Shown: positions 15,844 to 24,735, numbered from the stretch's first letter. The stretch is DNA of 57,254 nt from Methylobacterium planeticum (GCF_008806345.1 NZ_VZZJ01000031.1:1-57254), one strand, 5' to 3'. Numbers and translations: made by a program. Notes: generated by a model not told the origin, from the sequence alone.

Positions 15844-17949
15844 TCAGAAATCCGCGTGGATGCGGGTGCCGAAGAAGCTCGCCGGACCCCGGTCCCGGTT
15901 GTAGCCGGGATTGGCCACGTATTGGTAATTGAGCGATACGGTCACGGCCTTGGTGAGGCTCAGGGCGTAATAGGCCTCGACGGCGCGCTCGGGGGCATAG
16001 TTCAGGCGCCCGTCGCCGATCAGGAGGCCGAGGCCGCCATTGGCGAAATAGGCGCGGTGCGCCGGCGAGAGGCCGTTGAGCGTGGCACCGAGGCCAACCG
16101 TGTCGCCCGGCCGGTTCCAGGCCGTGCCCTTCAGCGACAACCCGCCCGAGACGCTGCGATCCACGTCGGTGAAGGACAGGTTCTCGTTGCGGCCGTCCGC
16201 GGCGCTCGCCCGCGCGAACAGGCCGAGATCGGCGGTGAGGGCCTGTTCGAGGTTCAGGTAGAGCCCGCTCTTGCGCCGCGGGCGCCGGGTCGCGGCGGCC
16301 GCGTCGTTGATGTCGGCAAACAGCCCGGCCTGGGTCAGCGTCACGACCTCGCGGTAATTGGCGGAATTGCCGACATTGCTGAACAGGCCGAGCCGGATCT
16401 TGCCCGGCTGATCGAGCCCGGGCAGCACGTGGCGCTCCTCGACCTCGATGGTAGCCCCGCCCCGGCGGAAGACGCGGGGATCGAGGACGTCGTTCGAGGG
16501 CTCCTTCGGCACCTGCGTGTAGGCGGCGCGGATCGCGAACGCGGCCTGATTGTACTCGACCATCAGGCCTTGGGTGAAGCCGGGGAGGTTCGCCGGGAAG
16601 TCCCAGGCGGTGGATGCCCAGAGCGACCAGTTCATGAAATCGATGCGCGGGTCGTGGGCGTAGGCGTTGCCATCGAAGAAGTCGCCGAGGGCGAACTTGC
16701 CGGCCACGACCGTGATCCGCTCGATGTCGCGCCGCGTCGCGACCTGGTTCGGCCCGTCGGGCACGTCCTCGGACTCGCCGCCGAGCCCGAAGGTCTGGCG
16801 TACGAAGTAGCGGTTCGAGCGCAGCTTCGGGAAGGGCGCCCCCGCCTTCTGGGCCTCCCCGTTGACGAAGCCCGCGATGCCGAGGGTGCGGCTGAGGCCG
16901 AATCCCTGCGAGAATTCCGGATTGTAGTAGAGTTCCGTGCCCTCCAGGAGCTTGAACCCGATGAAGGCCGTGGCGGTGGTCGTCGCCTGCGCCTGGTTCG
17001 GCACGAGACTGTTCTCGCCCCTGTAGGGCGATCGGAAGCGGGGCACCGCCTGGTTGAAGAAGGTGGTCTGGCCATGGAGCGAGAACCGGCCGGTCTCGCC
17101 GTTGCCGGGACCGAGGGTTGAGGCCTCGTCGGCCTCCGCCGGGAGGCCGAGCCCGCCCGGATACCAGGACAGGCGCGCCAGCATCTGGTTCGAGGTGAAG
17201 CCGACCCGGGTCGAGACCAGGCCGCCCGCAGGCCCCGGAACGCTCCCGAGGTCGAAGCGGCCGCTCCGCCCGAGATCGACGTAGCGATAGTCAAGGCCGA
17301 GGGCGAGGCTGTCGCTGATCGCATATTGCACGCCGGCGCCGAGGGTGAATCCGAGGCGGCCGAGGTCGCGGCGCTGCGTGGCGAGCGGCCCGCCGGTCAG
17401 GTCCGGATAGCTCGCGAGCAGCCGCGTCTCGGCCCCCGCGAGGCCGAAGGTGGCGTAGACCAGGGATCGCTCGAAGCTGTAGCCGAGGCGGCCGCGCAAG
17501 GTTCCGTAGAGATCGGTCTTGGCACGGATCACGCTGAAGACGGGATCGGCCTCCCCGTAGCCGAAGCCGAGCGCCGTCGAGGCGACGGGGCGCTTCAGGT
17601 TGGCCCCGGAGAGGTCGGCCTCGAGTCCGTAGAGCCAGGGGCCGGATTGCCAATTGTAGCCGCCGAAGGCGCCTCCGACCGCCGTGGTGGCATCGCGGCC
17701 CCTGTCCGAGCGCCCGGTGGCATCACCGGTCTTGAAGGCCGGGATCGTGCGCCCGCCGATGGTGGTCGGGCCGAATGCGAGGGCGCCGAAGGACGCACCG
17801 GCGCTTCCCTGCAGGCCGAGATAAGGCCCCGACCAATCGACGAAAGCCGGCACCGCGCGGGGCGCGGCAGGATCGGCAGCGTGAGAAGACGGGGACATGA
17901 GAGCGAGACCCAGAGCGGCCGCACCCAGCAACCCGCAGCGCGGCGTCAC
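15844..17949 (-). CDS. Outer-membrane porin: Omp25-like barrel joined to OprB-type carbohydrate porin
   Basis: 701 residues if begun at GTG 17949, which places a good signal peptide first (TPRCGLLGAAALGLALMSPSSHA). The open frame extends to a TTG at 18021, but those residues are charged and atypical. Residues about 40-260 resemble the Omp25/31 eight-strand barrel (SGPYLGLQGSAG, GGYNWQSGPWLYGLEADLSG, LGLDYRYVDLG). About 290-701 resemble OprB (LHGQTTFFNQAV, ATAFIGFKLLEGTELYYNPE). The protein ends in Phe (IHADF), the usual outer-membrane assembly signal. Proteins combining both parts are known in methylobacteria and bradyrhizobia and probably import sugars or other small solutes. The C-terminal half has many aligned beta strands. 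Confidence 0.82.
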   Translation of the reverse strand: MTPRCGLLGAAALGLALMSPSSHAADPAAPRAVPAFVDWSGPYLGLQGSAGASFGALAFGPTTIGGRTIPAFKTGDATGRSDRGRDATTAVGGAFGGYNWQSGPWLYGLEADLSGANLKRPVASTALGFGYGEADPVFSVIRAKTDLYGTLRGRLGYSFERSLVYATFGLAGAETRLLASYPDLTGGPLATQRRDLGRLGFTLGAGVQYAISDSLALGLDYRYVDLGRSGRFDLGSVPGPAGGLVSTRVGFTSNQMLARLSWYPGGLGLPAEADEASTLGPGNGETGRFSLHGQTTFFNQAVPRFRSPYRGENSLVPNQAQATTTATAFIGFKLLEGTELYYNPEFSQGFGLSRTLGIAGFVNGEAQKAGAPFPKLRSNRYFVRQTFGLGGESEDVPDGPNQVATRRDIERITVVAGKFALGDFFDGNAYAHDPRIDFMNWSLWASTAWDFPANLPGFTQGLMVEYNQAAFAIRAAYTQVPKEPSNDVLDPRVFRRGGATIEVEERHVLPGLDQPGKIRLGLFSNVGNSANYREVVTLTQAGLFADINDAAAATRRPRRKSGLYLNLEQALTADLGLFARASAADGRNENLSFTDVDRSVSGGLSLKGTAWNRPGDTVGLGATLNGLSPAHRAYFANGGLGLLIGDGRLNYAPERAVEAYYALSLTKAVTVSLNYQYVANPGYNRDRGPASFFGTRIHADF

Positions 17950-18012
17950 CGTCGATTCGCACTTCGCGCCGTGCCACCCCAAATCCCGCTCCCGCGCTCG
18001 ATCCCGAGCGAG

Positions 18013-18030
18013 ATATAGCAAGTGCTATAT
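18013..18030. promoter_or_regulatory. Inverted repeat ATATAGCA-AG-TGCTATAT upstream of the porin gene
   Basis: Perfect 8-bp arms with a 2-bp spacer, in an otherwise GC-rich gap. It lies 64 bp upstream of the proposed porin start. The tight symmetry and AT content suggest an operator; as RNA it could form only a short-loop hairpin. Confidence 0.5.
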
Positions 18031-18228
18031 TTCCGGCAATCGTCGGATTCGCTGGCGGAGCCGTTGCGGGCTCCGCGTTGCAAAAATGACCCGACGTTGT
18101 CTGCGCAACAGGAGGATGACGCCCGGAGGACAAATCGTAGGACGGGCTTGCAAGCGCGCGGGGCTGTGCTCCCGGCGCATCGATGCCCCTCCGAGGCGCT
18201 GGATCTGCTTCGGCGCGCTCGGGCCGCC

Positions 18229-19077
18229 TTAGGCCGGGCCGGTGGCGACCGGACGGCGCGCGTCGGCGCCCCATTCCGACCACGACCCGTCGTAGAGGGA
18301 GCGGGCCGGGCGTCCGAGGGTCTCCAGCGCCAGGGAGATGATGGCTGCCGTGACGCCCGAGCCGCAGGTCGTGATCACGGGCTGGTCGGGATCGACACCG
18401 TTCTCGGCGAAGATGGCGCGGAGTTGCTCCGTGTCCTTCAGTCGCCCGTTCTCCTGCAGGGCTGCATAATGAAGGTTGCGGGCGCCCGGCATGTGGCCGG
18501 GGCGGACGCCGGGTCGAGGCTCGGCTTCCTCGCCGCGGAAGCGCGGTGCGGAGCGCGCGTCGACCACCTGAGTCGCGCCGGCGGATAGGGCGCGCGCGAT
18601 GTCACCCGCGTCCGCCACGGCCCCATGATCGAGGCGGGCGGTGAAGTGGCGCCGGTCGCGCGGGTGAGGCTCGCCGTCCTCGGTCGGATAGCCGGCCTCG
18701 ACCCAAGCCGGGAGGCCGCCGTCGAGCACGGCCACGTCGCGAACCCCGAAGGTGCGCAGCATCCACCAGACCCGAGGGGCCGAGAACAGGCCCATGCCGT
18801 CATAGACGACGATGTGCATGCCATCCCCGATGCCGAGGCTTCGCATCCGGGAGGCGAAGACCTCGGGACGCGGCAGCATGTGGGGGAGGGACGAGCCCTC
18901 GTCGCTCATGGCGTCGATATCGAAGCGGATCGCGCCGGGAATGTGGGCGGCGCGGTACTCGGCCGCCGCGTCGCGCCCGGCGGCGGGCAGGTACCAGGAC
19001 CCGTCGAGGACGATGATATCCGGTGCGTCGAGGCGCTCATGGAGCCATGCGGGCGTGACCAGGGGTGATGTCGCCAT
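18229..19077 (-). CDS. sseA: 3-mercaptopyruvate sulfurtransferase
   Basis: 282 residues from ATG 19077 (MATSPLVTP); a GTG at 19110 would add eleven unlikely residues. Two rhodanese domains: the first (about 8-130) is non-catalytic, and the second has the active-site loop TTCGSGVTA with the nucleophile Cys238. CGSGVTA is the signature of mercaptopyruvate rather than thiosulfate sulfurtransferases (CRxGxR). It transfers sulfur from 3-mercaptopyruvate to cyanide or thiols, in cytosolic cysteine degradation. It stands alone between the porin and the epimerase. Confidence 0.9.
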   Translation of the reverse strand: MATSPLVTPAWLHERLDAPDIIVLDGSWYLPAAGRDAAAEYRAAHIPGAIRFDIDAMSDEGSSLPHMLPRPEVFASRMRSLGIGDGMHIVVYDGMGLFSAPRVWWMLRTFGVRDVAVLDGGLPAWVEAGYPTEDGEPHPRDRRHFTARLDHGAVADAGDIARALSAGATQVVDARSAPRFRGEEAEPRPGVRPGHMPGARNLHYAALQENGRLKDTEQLRAIFAENGVDPDQPVITTCGSGVTAAIISLALETLGRPARSLYDGSWSEWGADARRPVATGPA

Positions 19078-19170
19078 GTGGGATCCGTCCTGCGGCGTCG
19101 GGGGCGGCACTCAATCACATAAGGCGCGCGGTTGCACGGGGCAGGGGCGAGGAGGGGAAGGCGGATCCGC

Positions 19171-20181
19171 TCAGGCGCCGTAATAGCTCCGGTACCACGC
19201 CACGAAGGCCGGGATGCCGGTCTCGATCGGGGTCTCCGGTACGTGGCCGACGAGAGCCTGCAGAAGCTCGGTGCTGGCCTCGGTGCGGGCCACGTCGCCC
19301 GGGGGGAGGGGCTTCAGGATGCGCTGGGCCCGGCATCCGAGCGCCCGCTCAAGCGCATCGATCATCGCGTCGAGGCGCACCGGACGCCCACCCCCGATAT
19401 TGACGAGGCGATAAGGGGCGCTCGAACTCAGGGTGTCGAAGGGGCCGACCGGTCCGCCCGCGCCGGGCGCGGAGGGCGGCGCGTCGGCGAGCCGCCGGAT
19501 CGCGTCGACGAGGTCGTCGATATAGGTGAAGTCGCGCTCGGCCGCCCCTCCGGCGAAGACCTCGATCGGCTCGCCGGCAAGGATCTTCCGGGTGAACAGG
19601 AACAGCGCCATGTCCGGTCGGCCCCAAGGACCGTAGACCGTGAAGAAGCGGAAGGCCGTCGTCGGGATGGCGAAGAGGTGGCTGTAGGAGTGGGCCATCG
19701 CCTCCATGGCGAGCTTCGAGGCCGCGTAGAAGGTGAGGGGGCTCACCGCCCGGTCGGTCTCGCGGAAGGGCAGGGCGGTGTTGCCGCCATAGGCTGAGCT
19801 CGTCGAGGCCAGGAGCAGGTGGCGCACGGGATGCGCCCGCACGGCCTCGAGCAGGTTGAAGCTGCCGATGAGGTTCGAATCCGCGTAGGCCTGCGGGTTC
19901 TCCAGGCTGTAGCGCACGCCCGCCTGCGCGGCGAGGTGGACGACGATGTCCGGCCGGATCCGCGCGAGGAGGTCGCGCAGCAATCCCGGGCTTTCCAGGC
20001 GCCCCTCGACGGCCTCGAAGGCGGGATCGGCTTCGAGATCGGCATGACGGGCGCGCTTCAGCCCGACGTCGTAGTAATCCGAGAACGCGTCGAGCCCGGT
20101 GACGGCGTGGCCCTCGTCGAGGAGCCGCCGGCTCAGATGGTAGCCGATGAATCCGGCGGAGCCGGTGACGAGGACACGCAT
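19171..20181 (-). CDS. UDP-glucuronate 4-epimerase (NAD-dependent epimerase/dehydratase)
   Basis: 336 residues from ATG 20181 (MRVLVTGSAGFIG), with AAGGGAAG upstream. Extended SDR fold: the nucleotide-binding GSAGFIG at 7-13, the catalytic Y152-x3-K156 (YAASK) with a serine-rich STSSAYG upstream, and LVNIGGG near the C-terminus. The stretch DAFSDYYDVGLKRAR after the second strand is typical of UDP-glucuronate 4-epimerases, which make UDP-galacturonate for surface polysaccharides. UDP-glucose epimerase is the main alternative. It is not part of the Pel-like operon and lies 4 kb away. Confidence 0.85.
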   Translation of the reverse strand: MRVLVTGSAGFIGYHLSRRLLDEGHAVTGLDAFSDYYDVGLKRARHADLEADPAFEAVEGRLESPGLLRDLLARIRPDIVVHLAAQAGVRYSLENPQAYADSNLIGSFNLLEAVRAHPVRHLLLASTSSAYGGNTALPFRETDRAVSPLTFYAASKLAMEAMAHSYSHLFAIPTTAFRFFTVYGPWGRPDMALFLFTRKILAGEPIEVFAGGAAERDFTYIDDLVDAIRRLADAPPSAPGAGGPVGPFDTLSSSAPYRLVNIGGGRPVRLDAMIDALERALGCRAQRILKPLPPGDVARTEASTELLQALVGHVPETPIETGIPAFVAWYRSYYGA

Positions 20182-20752
20182 CCGCTTCCCTTCTGCCAGA
20201 GCGAGCTCGGATCGTCGGACCCGCAGGATGCCGGAGGGACGCGACGACCCGCTGGTGAGAGAGCCGCTTCCACGTTCATGGCAGAAGGGTCCGCAACGCG
20301 TGACCGCCACTACACGCTGCGGCCGACAGCCTCAAGGAAGCCCCTCGGATCGGCACGGACGAATACGCAGAGAATCGAGGGCACGCGCCGTGGAACAGGC
20401 CCCGTAGCCGGGACTTGAGCAACGAGCGCCTCGTACAGCCGAACCCAGGCCCGGCAAATTTCGAGCCTCGGCGTGCAAAACCCAAGTCCCGGCAAGCTCG
20501 GACGACGAAAATGTCTGTGCGCGGTTGCGTCCTGTGCATGCGGGACTTGTTTCGCGGAGGAAGAACCCCAGTTATAACAGCACGATGACGCTGTTGCGCC
20601 TCGTTCCCGCGAGGGTCGCACGGGTCTGGTTCTCCGGCGGCGTGCCCCTCACGCGATCGGGAGCCGGCTCGCCGGACGCACCACGCGCAAGACCGCAACG
20701 CCTGCCGGGCCCCCCACCCGCGCACCCAGAACAATTCACGAGCCGTCCCTTC
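20182..20752. other. 571-bp intergenic stretch
   Basis: Separates the divergent epimerase and GcrA-like genes. I see no convincing gene. The only AT-rich patch is around 20568-20580 (GTTATAACAG), where TATAAC could be a -10 with TTGTTT at 20547-20552 as a poorly spaced -35 (20 bp). The frame of the next gene is open upstream, so an earlier start at ATG 20585 is possible. Confidence 0.3.
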
Positions 20753-20986
20753 ATGAATCAACTCGTCCGCATGTCTCAGATCGGCGACGCCGAGCAGGTC
20801 GCAGAGCCGTCCGCCGAACTGCGCGTGCCCTTCGCGCAGTCGGGCGCCTTCGTCTGCAAGTTCATCATCGGCGAGCCCAACGATCGGGCCGTCTGCTGCG
20901 GCGCGCCGGTCGCCGACGGCAAGAGCTGGTGCGCGTTCCACCGCCGCATCGTGTTCGAGCCGGCCCGGCCCGGACGAATCCGCTAA
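20753..20986 (+). CDS. Small protein consisting of a GcrA-type C-terminal domain
   Basis: 77 residues from ATG 20753 (MNQLVRMSQIG). The second half carries the pattern seen at the C-terminus of the alphaproteobacterial cell-cycle regulator GcrA: VCKFIIGEPNDRAVCCGAP, then SWCAFHRRIVFEP, with Cys/His spacing like the GcrA motif CKWPIGDP...FCGR...YCxxHxRVAYQP. GcrA's N-terminal helix-turn-helix is missing. In GcrA the C-terminal domain contacts the housekeeping sigma factor, so a stand-alone copy might modulate sigma-70 or GcrA. No clear ribosome site precedes the ATG, and the start is uncertain (ATG 20585 is the alternative). Confidence 0.65.
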   Translation: MNQLVRMSQIGDAEQVAEPSAELRVPFAQSGAFVCKFIIGEPNDRAVCCGAPVADGKSWCAFHRRIVFEPARPGRIR

Positions 20987-21022
20987 GATCCGGTCACAAT
21001 CCCGGGATCGTCAGGATGTGAG

Positions 21023-21050
21023 CCTCGCCGGTCTGGACCGGCGGGGTTCT
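21023..21050 (+). terminator. Putative rho-independent terminator after the GcrA-like gene
   Basis: CCTCGCCGG (21023-21031) pairs with CCGGCGGGG (21038-21046), including one G-U, around a 6-nt loop and is followed by TTCTTGT. It lies 37 bp after the stop at 20986. Confidence 0.5.
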
Positions 21051-21122
21051 TGTCGTATGGTCACACGGATGAAGCCCTCGGCGTAATCCCGCGCATCGGG
21101 GCCCGATCTGCGAGTGACCCCC

Positions 21123-22427
21123 ATGACCGACCTCGCGGGAACCCCGGCGCGCCGATCGCAGCTCGCCACGGTGCTGCGCGTCACGGGTGGCAACTTCCTG
21201 GAGATGTACGACTTTTTCGTCTTCGGCTACTACGCCGCGGCGATCGGTCGGGTGTTCTTCCCGAGCGAGAGCGAGGTCGCCTCGCTGATGTTCTCTCTCG
21301 CGACCTTCGGCGCCGCCTTCCTGATGCGGCCCCTCGGCGCGCTGGTCCTCGGCGCCTATATCGACCGGCACGGCCGCCGCTCCGGACTTCTCCTCACGCT
21401 GGCGCTGATGGCGATCGGCACCCTCTCGATCGCGATCGCGCCGGGCTACGGCAGCATCGGGGTCATCGCCCCCGTGATCGTGGTGCTGGGACGCCTCGTG
21501 CAGGGCTTCTCGGCCGGGGCCGAGCTCGGTGGCGTCTCGGTCTACCTCGCCGAGATGGCGACGCCCGGCAACAAGGGCTTCTACGTCGCGTGGCAATCGG
21601 CGAGCCAGCAGGTGGCGGTGATCTTCGCCGCAGCGCTGGGCCTCGCGCTGCAGAACAGCCTGACCCCGGCCGAGATGGACAGCTTCGGCTGGCGCATCCC
21701 GCTCCTGATCGGCTGCCTGATCATCCCGTTCCTGTTCGTCATCCGGCGCTCGCTGCAGGAAACGGAAGCGTTCCAGCACCGCAAGGCACCGGCCTCGCTC
21801 ACGCAGATCTGGCGCACCATGCTGGCGAACTGGCGCATCGTGCTCATCGGCATGATGCTGGTCACGATGACGACGGTGTCGTTCTACCTGATCACCGTCT
21901 ACACGCCGACCTTCGGCCGCCAGGCGCTCCGTCTCGGCGCCGTCGACGTCCTCATCGTCACGGTCTGCGTCGGCGTGTCGAACCTGTTCTGGCTGCCCGT
22001 GATGGGCGCGCTCTCCGACCGGGTCGGCCGGCGCCCGCTGCTGATCCTGTTCACGGCCCTCGCCCTGCTCACCGCCTATCCGGCGATCTCCTGGCTCGCC
22101 TCGGCGCCCAGCTTCGGGCGGCTCCTCGGCGTCGAGCTCTGGCTGTCCTTTCTCTACGCCAGCTACAATGGCGCCATGGTGGTGCACCTGACCGAGATCA
22201 TGCCGCCGGAGGTCCGCAGCGCCGGATTCTCGCTGGCCTACAGCCTCGCCACCGCGATCTTCGGCGGGTTCACCCCGGTGATCTGCACCGGCCTGATCGA
22301 GTGGACCGGCAACCCGGCGATGCCGGGCCTCTGGCTCTCGGTCGCCGCACTGATCGGGCTCACCGCATCCTGGCTCGCGCGCGGGGAGGCGGTGCCGATT
22401 CCGGCGCGGGCGGCCGCGGCCGAGTGA
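21123..22427 (+). CDS. MFS transporter of the metabolite:H+ symporter family (citrate/tricarballylate type)
   Basis: 434 residues from ATG 21123; a GTG three codons earlier (21114) is equally possible. Twelve membrane helices. The N-terminus GNFLEMYDFFVFGYYAAAIG is typical of metabolite:H+ symporters such as CitA, TcuC and ProP. The loop 2-3 motif reads GAYIDRHGRRSG and the loop 8-9 motif GALSDRVGRRP. Related proteins import citrate, tricarballylate or other organic acids with protons across the inner membrane. The exact substrate cannot be read from sequence. It stands alone, with no catabolic gene next to it. Confidence 0.85.
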   Translation: MTDLAGTPARRSQLATVLRVTGGNFLEMYDFFVFGYYAAAIGRVFFPSESEVASLMFSLATFGAAFLMRPLGALVLGAYIDRHGRRSGLLLTLALMAIGTLSIAIAPGYGSIGVIAPVIVVLGRLVQGFSAGAELGGVSVYLAEMATPGNKGFYVAWQSASQQVAVIFAAALGLALQNSLTPAEMDSFGWRIPLLIGCLIIPFLFVIRRSLQETEAFQHRKAPASLTQIWRTMLANWRIVLIGMMLVTMTTVSFYLITVYTPTFGRQALRLGAVDVLIVTVCVGVSNLFWLPVMGALSDRVGRRPLLILFTALALLTAYPAISWLASAPSFGRLLGVELWLSFLYASYNGAMVVHLTEIMPPEVRSAGFSLAYSLATAIFGGFTPVICTGLIEWTGNPAMPGLWLSVAALIGLTASWLARGEAVPIPARAAAAE

Positions 22428-22776
22428 GGGCGCTCGGAACGCCGCGGCCGTCGCCTGTCGCGTTCTCCCCACGGGAGGTCGCCGAGCGGGGATGGCCAGG
22501 TCGGGACGACGCGGATCACGCCATCGAGGTGAGCGAGGCGCCCGCGGGCGCACGCGTTCCGGCCATCAGCGCGTTGCGAGACGCCCGGAACAAATCGGCG
22601 ATGACGCCGCGCGCGAAGCCATGCCTGACACCCAGGGCAGGCGGATGCCCGGTCCGCCCGCCCACCGTTATGGCACGCGCCGCTCCGTAACAATCACCCG
22701 AAGACTCGCCCTGGTTCGGGAATCGCCCTGGTTCGGCAGTGGCCGAGGACCGAGCGGCCTGAGTGCCAACCCCGGT
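22428..22776. other. 349-bp intergenic stretch with a short tandem repeat
   Basis: Between two convergent genes. No gene seen. A 14-bp direct repeat TCGCCCTGGTTCGG occurs at 22706-22719 and 22723-22736 (period 17). I see no terminator with a T-tract. Confidence 0.4.
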
Positions 22777-23427
22777 TCACTCCTCCTCGTCCGGCGCCTC
22801 GTAGGGCCGGTAGGTGCGCAGGCTGCGCCCATCCGGGAATTGTACCGACCGGCTGTGGACGACGATGTAGCCGGCCCGCTGAGCCGCCTCGATCCGGCGC
22901 GCCCGATCATCGGCCAAGGTGTAGCCGTAGACCGGACGCGCGAAGATGCCGGCCGGGTACGCGCCCGGGTAAGGCGCGGCATAGCGGCCGGGCAGGGCCG
23001 TGGCCGCGTAGGCTCCCGACCGCGGCGCGGCGGAGGCGCGCGCGCGGGTCGGGTGGAGGGTCGACATCGTGACGCGCCGGCTCGGCTGGCGGCTCGCCTG
23101 ACGGCTCGCTTGACGGTTCTCCTGGCGACGCACCGCGCGGCTCCGCGGACGAGCCTCGGCCGTCACCGTCCGCCGGCTGGTCCGGCGCGCGCCGCGGGAC
23201 CGCGGCGCGGTCTCGGCACGCACGACCGGCGTCTCGGCGGCGGACGGACGGTCCGGTGCCGGGGCCGCAGGATTCGTGCTGCCGCGGACCGGTGGATCGG
23301 TCCAGGGCCGCGCGGCCTGGGGCGTGGAATTCGACGGGTTGGAATCCTGGGCACGGCTCGCCGGAATACCGAGGGCGAGACCCAGGACGAGGACGGCGCC
23401 GAGGCCGCTGCGCGCTCCGATCAGCAT
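22777..23427 (-). CDS. Secreted basic, Arg/Pro/Ala-rich hypothetical protein
   Basis: 216 residues from ATG 23427, with GGGAGAG five bases upstream. A clear signal peptide (LGAVLVLGLALGIPASRAQ) is followed by a low-complexity basic region containing the short repeat RQASRQASRQPSRR. A small conserved-looking C-terminal part follows (RAGYIVVHSRSVQFPDG, ending in DEEE). I do not recognise a family. The basic linker could bind envelope polyanions. Transcribed toward the MFS gene and divergent from the Crp-type regulator. Confidence 0.7.
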   Translation of the reverse strand: MLIGARSGLGAVLVLGLALGIPASRAQDSNPSNSTPQAARPWTDPPVRGSTNPAAPAPDRPSAAETPVVRAETAPRSRGARRTSRRTVTAEARPRSRAVRRQENRQASRQASRQPSRRVTMSTLHPTRARASAAPRSGAYAATALPGRYAAPYPGAYPAGIFARPVYGYTLADDRARRIEAAQRAGYIVVHSRSVQFPDGRSLRTYRPYEAPDEEE

Positions 23428-23886
23428 GACGCTCTCCCGGCAGTTCGATGCAGCGCGATCCCCGCTCGGCGGGATCGCGGCTGCCTTCGCACAAGCGTAA
23501 CCGAGCGGACCCCGGGCGTCCACAAATCTCAGGAGCCTGGGAACGGCAGCGGACCGGATGGGCGTCCGAACGCAGCCCAGGGTGGAGTCTTCGCCCTGGA
23601 ACCGACACTATGCCCATCTTTTCGCGAGCGGCCTGATGTACAAACGCAAACGTTCGCGCATGAAAAAGTACTAGAAATCAAGCTTGAATCATTAGTACCA
23701 TCATATGTTATTGGCGTAACGCCCGACCTGCGCCGAAATCGCACGCTGAGGAAGAGCAGGGAGATCGGCAACCACCCGCGGGCTGCACAGGCTGAACTGC
23801 AGGGGCTCCGATCGACTGGCCACGCGTGCTCTGTGGATGCTTTCGAGCATCCGATGCGTGCCTGTGGGGACGGGAGTCACAGTGAG
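23428..23886. promoter_or_regulatory. Divergent promoter region with AT-rich island and imperfect palindrome
   Basis: This 459-bp gap precedes the Crp-type gene. Around 23636-23720 the sequence is unusually AT-rich. At 23668-23698 arms GTACTA and TAGTAC flank a central TCAAGCTTGA (23678-23687), making an imperfect 31-bp dyad, a good operator candidate for a dimeric regulator, perhaps the adjacent Crp-type protein. No other gene is apparent; the upstream in-frame open stretch to 22492 has no coding character. Confidence 0.45.
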
Positions 23887-24735
23887 ATGAACGAGACCAA
23901 CATCAGGTTGTGCATCCCGGAGGTGAGCGCTACGCTCCTGAACGGTGCCGCACTGGTCGCTCCGCGGGACGTGCCGGGCGTCGCGCACCGGCCTCCGCCG
24001 GGGAGCAACGGCCTCCTGGATGCACTTCTGCGCGGCGCGCCGCCGAGCTGGGCCGAGGAACTCGAAGCCGTCACGATGACGGCGGGCGAGACGCTGGTCC
24101 AGACGGGCGCCACCCCGGCCTACGTCACCTTCCCGACGGGCGGCCTCGTCTCGGTCCTCGTGCGCAGCGGCCCCGCGGCCAATGCCGAGGTCGAGGTGGC
24201 GATGGTCGGCCGCCATGATCTCGTCGGAGCCTCAGCGCTCCTCGGAACCGATCCGGCCTCCCACCGGGCCGTCGTCCAGGTCGGCGCGCCGGCCTACCGG
24301 GTTTCGGCCGCCGCGATCCGGCGCTTGATGGAATCCTGCCCCCCGGCCCGGGCCCTGCTTCTGCGCTACGTGCGCATGAGCCTCGAAGAGGCCTATCAGA
24401 TCGCCGCCTGCAACAGCCGCCACTCCCTCGAGAAGCGCCTGTGCCGGTGGCTGCTCCAGGCCCACCAGCGCCTCGAGAGCGACACCCTCCCGTTCACCCA
24501 CGATCATATCGCGCAGATGCTCGGGGTGCGGCGGGCGAGCGTCACGGTGGCCCTCCACATCATCGAGGGCGAGCGCCTGATCCGCTCGACGCGGGGCCGC
24601 GTCGATCTGCTCGACCGCGCCCGCCTGCAGAACGCCGCCTGCGATTGCTGCGGCGCCATCGCGCATAACCGCCGGGTGCTGAGCCTCGACGGCGGACTGG
24701 AACGGGCCGCGGCCCCCTCCTGCACGCCCTGCTGA
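23887..24735 (+). CDS. Crp/Fnr-family transcriptional regulator
   Basis: 282 residues from ATG 23887, with GGGAG upstream at slightly long spacing. Residues about 60-170 form a cyclic-nucleotide-binding-like beta roll (TAGETLVQTGATPAYVTFPTGG, VAMVGRHDLVGAS). A long dimer helix follows, then a winged HTH (LPFTHDHIAQMLGVRRASV, about 205-240). The pattern fits the rhizobial Crp-like subgroup whose ligand is mostly unknown; it lacks the N-terminal Cys cluster of oxygen-sensing Fnr. The C-terminus is Cys-rich (CDCC and a final CTPC), which is unusual and might bind metal or sense redox. It lies upstream of, and in the same direction as, the P450 operon, suggesting it may control it. Confidence 0.85.
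   Translation: MNETNIRLCIPEVSATLLNGAALVAPRDVPGVAHRPPPGSNGLLDALLRGAPPSWAEELEAVTMTAGETLVQTGATPAYVTFPTGGLVSVLVRSGPAANAEVEVAMVGRHDLVGASALLGTDPASHRAVVQVGAPAYRVSAAAIRRLMESCPPARALLLRYVRMSLEEAYQIAACNSRHSLEKRLCRWLLQAHQRLESDTLPFTHDHIAQMLGVRRASVTVALHIIEGERLIRSTRGRVDLLDRARLQNAACDCCGAIAHNRRVLSLDGGLERAAAPSCTPC

Noticed and set aside
20994..22553. 519-residue minus-strand frame opposite the MFS transporter
   Set aside because: Arg/Glu/His-rich antisense shadow; the plus strand encodes a clear twelve-helix transporter.
22492..23886. N-terminal extension of about 465 residues on the Crp-type regulator
   Set aside because: The extension is low-complexity, runs antisense through the secreted basic protein and across its promoter; the family N-terminus is consistent with ATG 23887.
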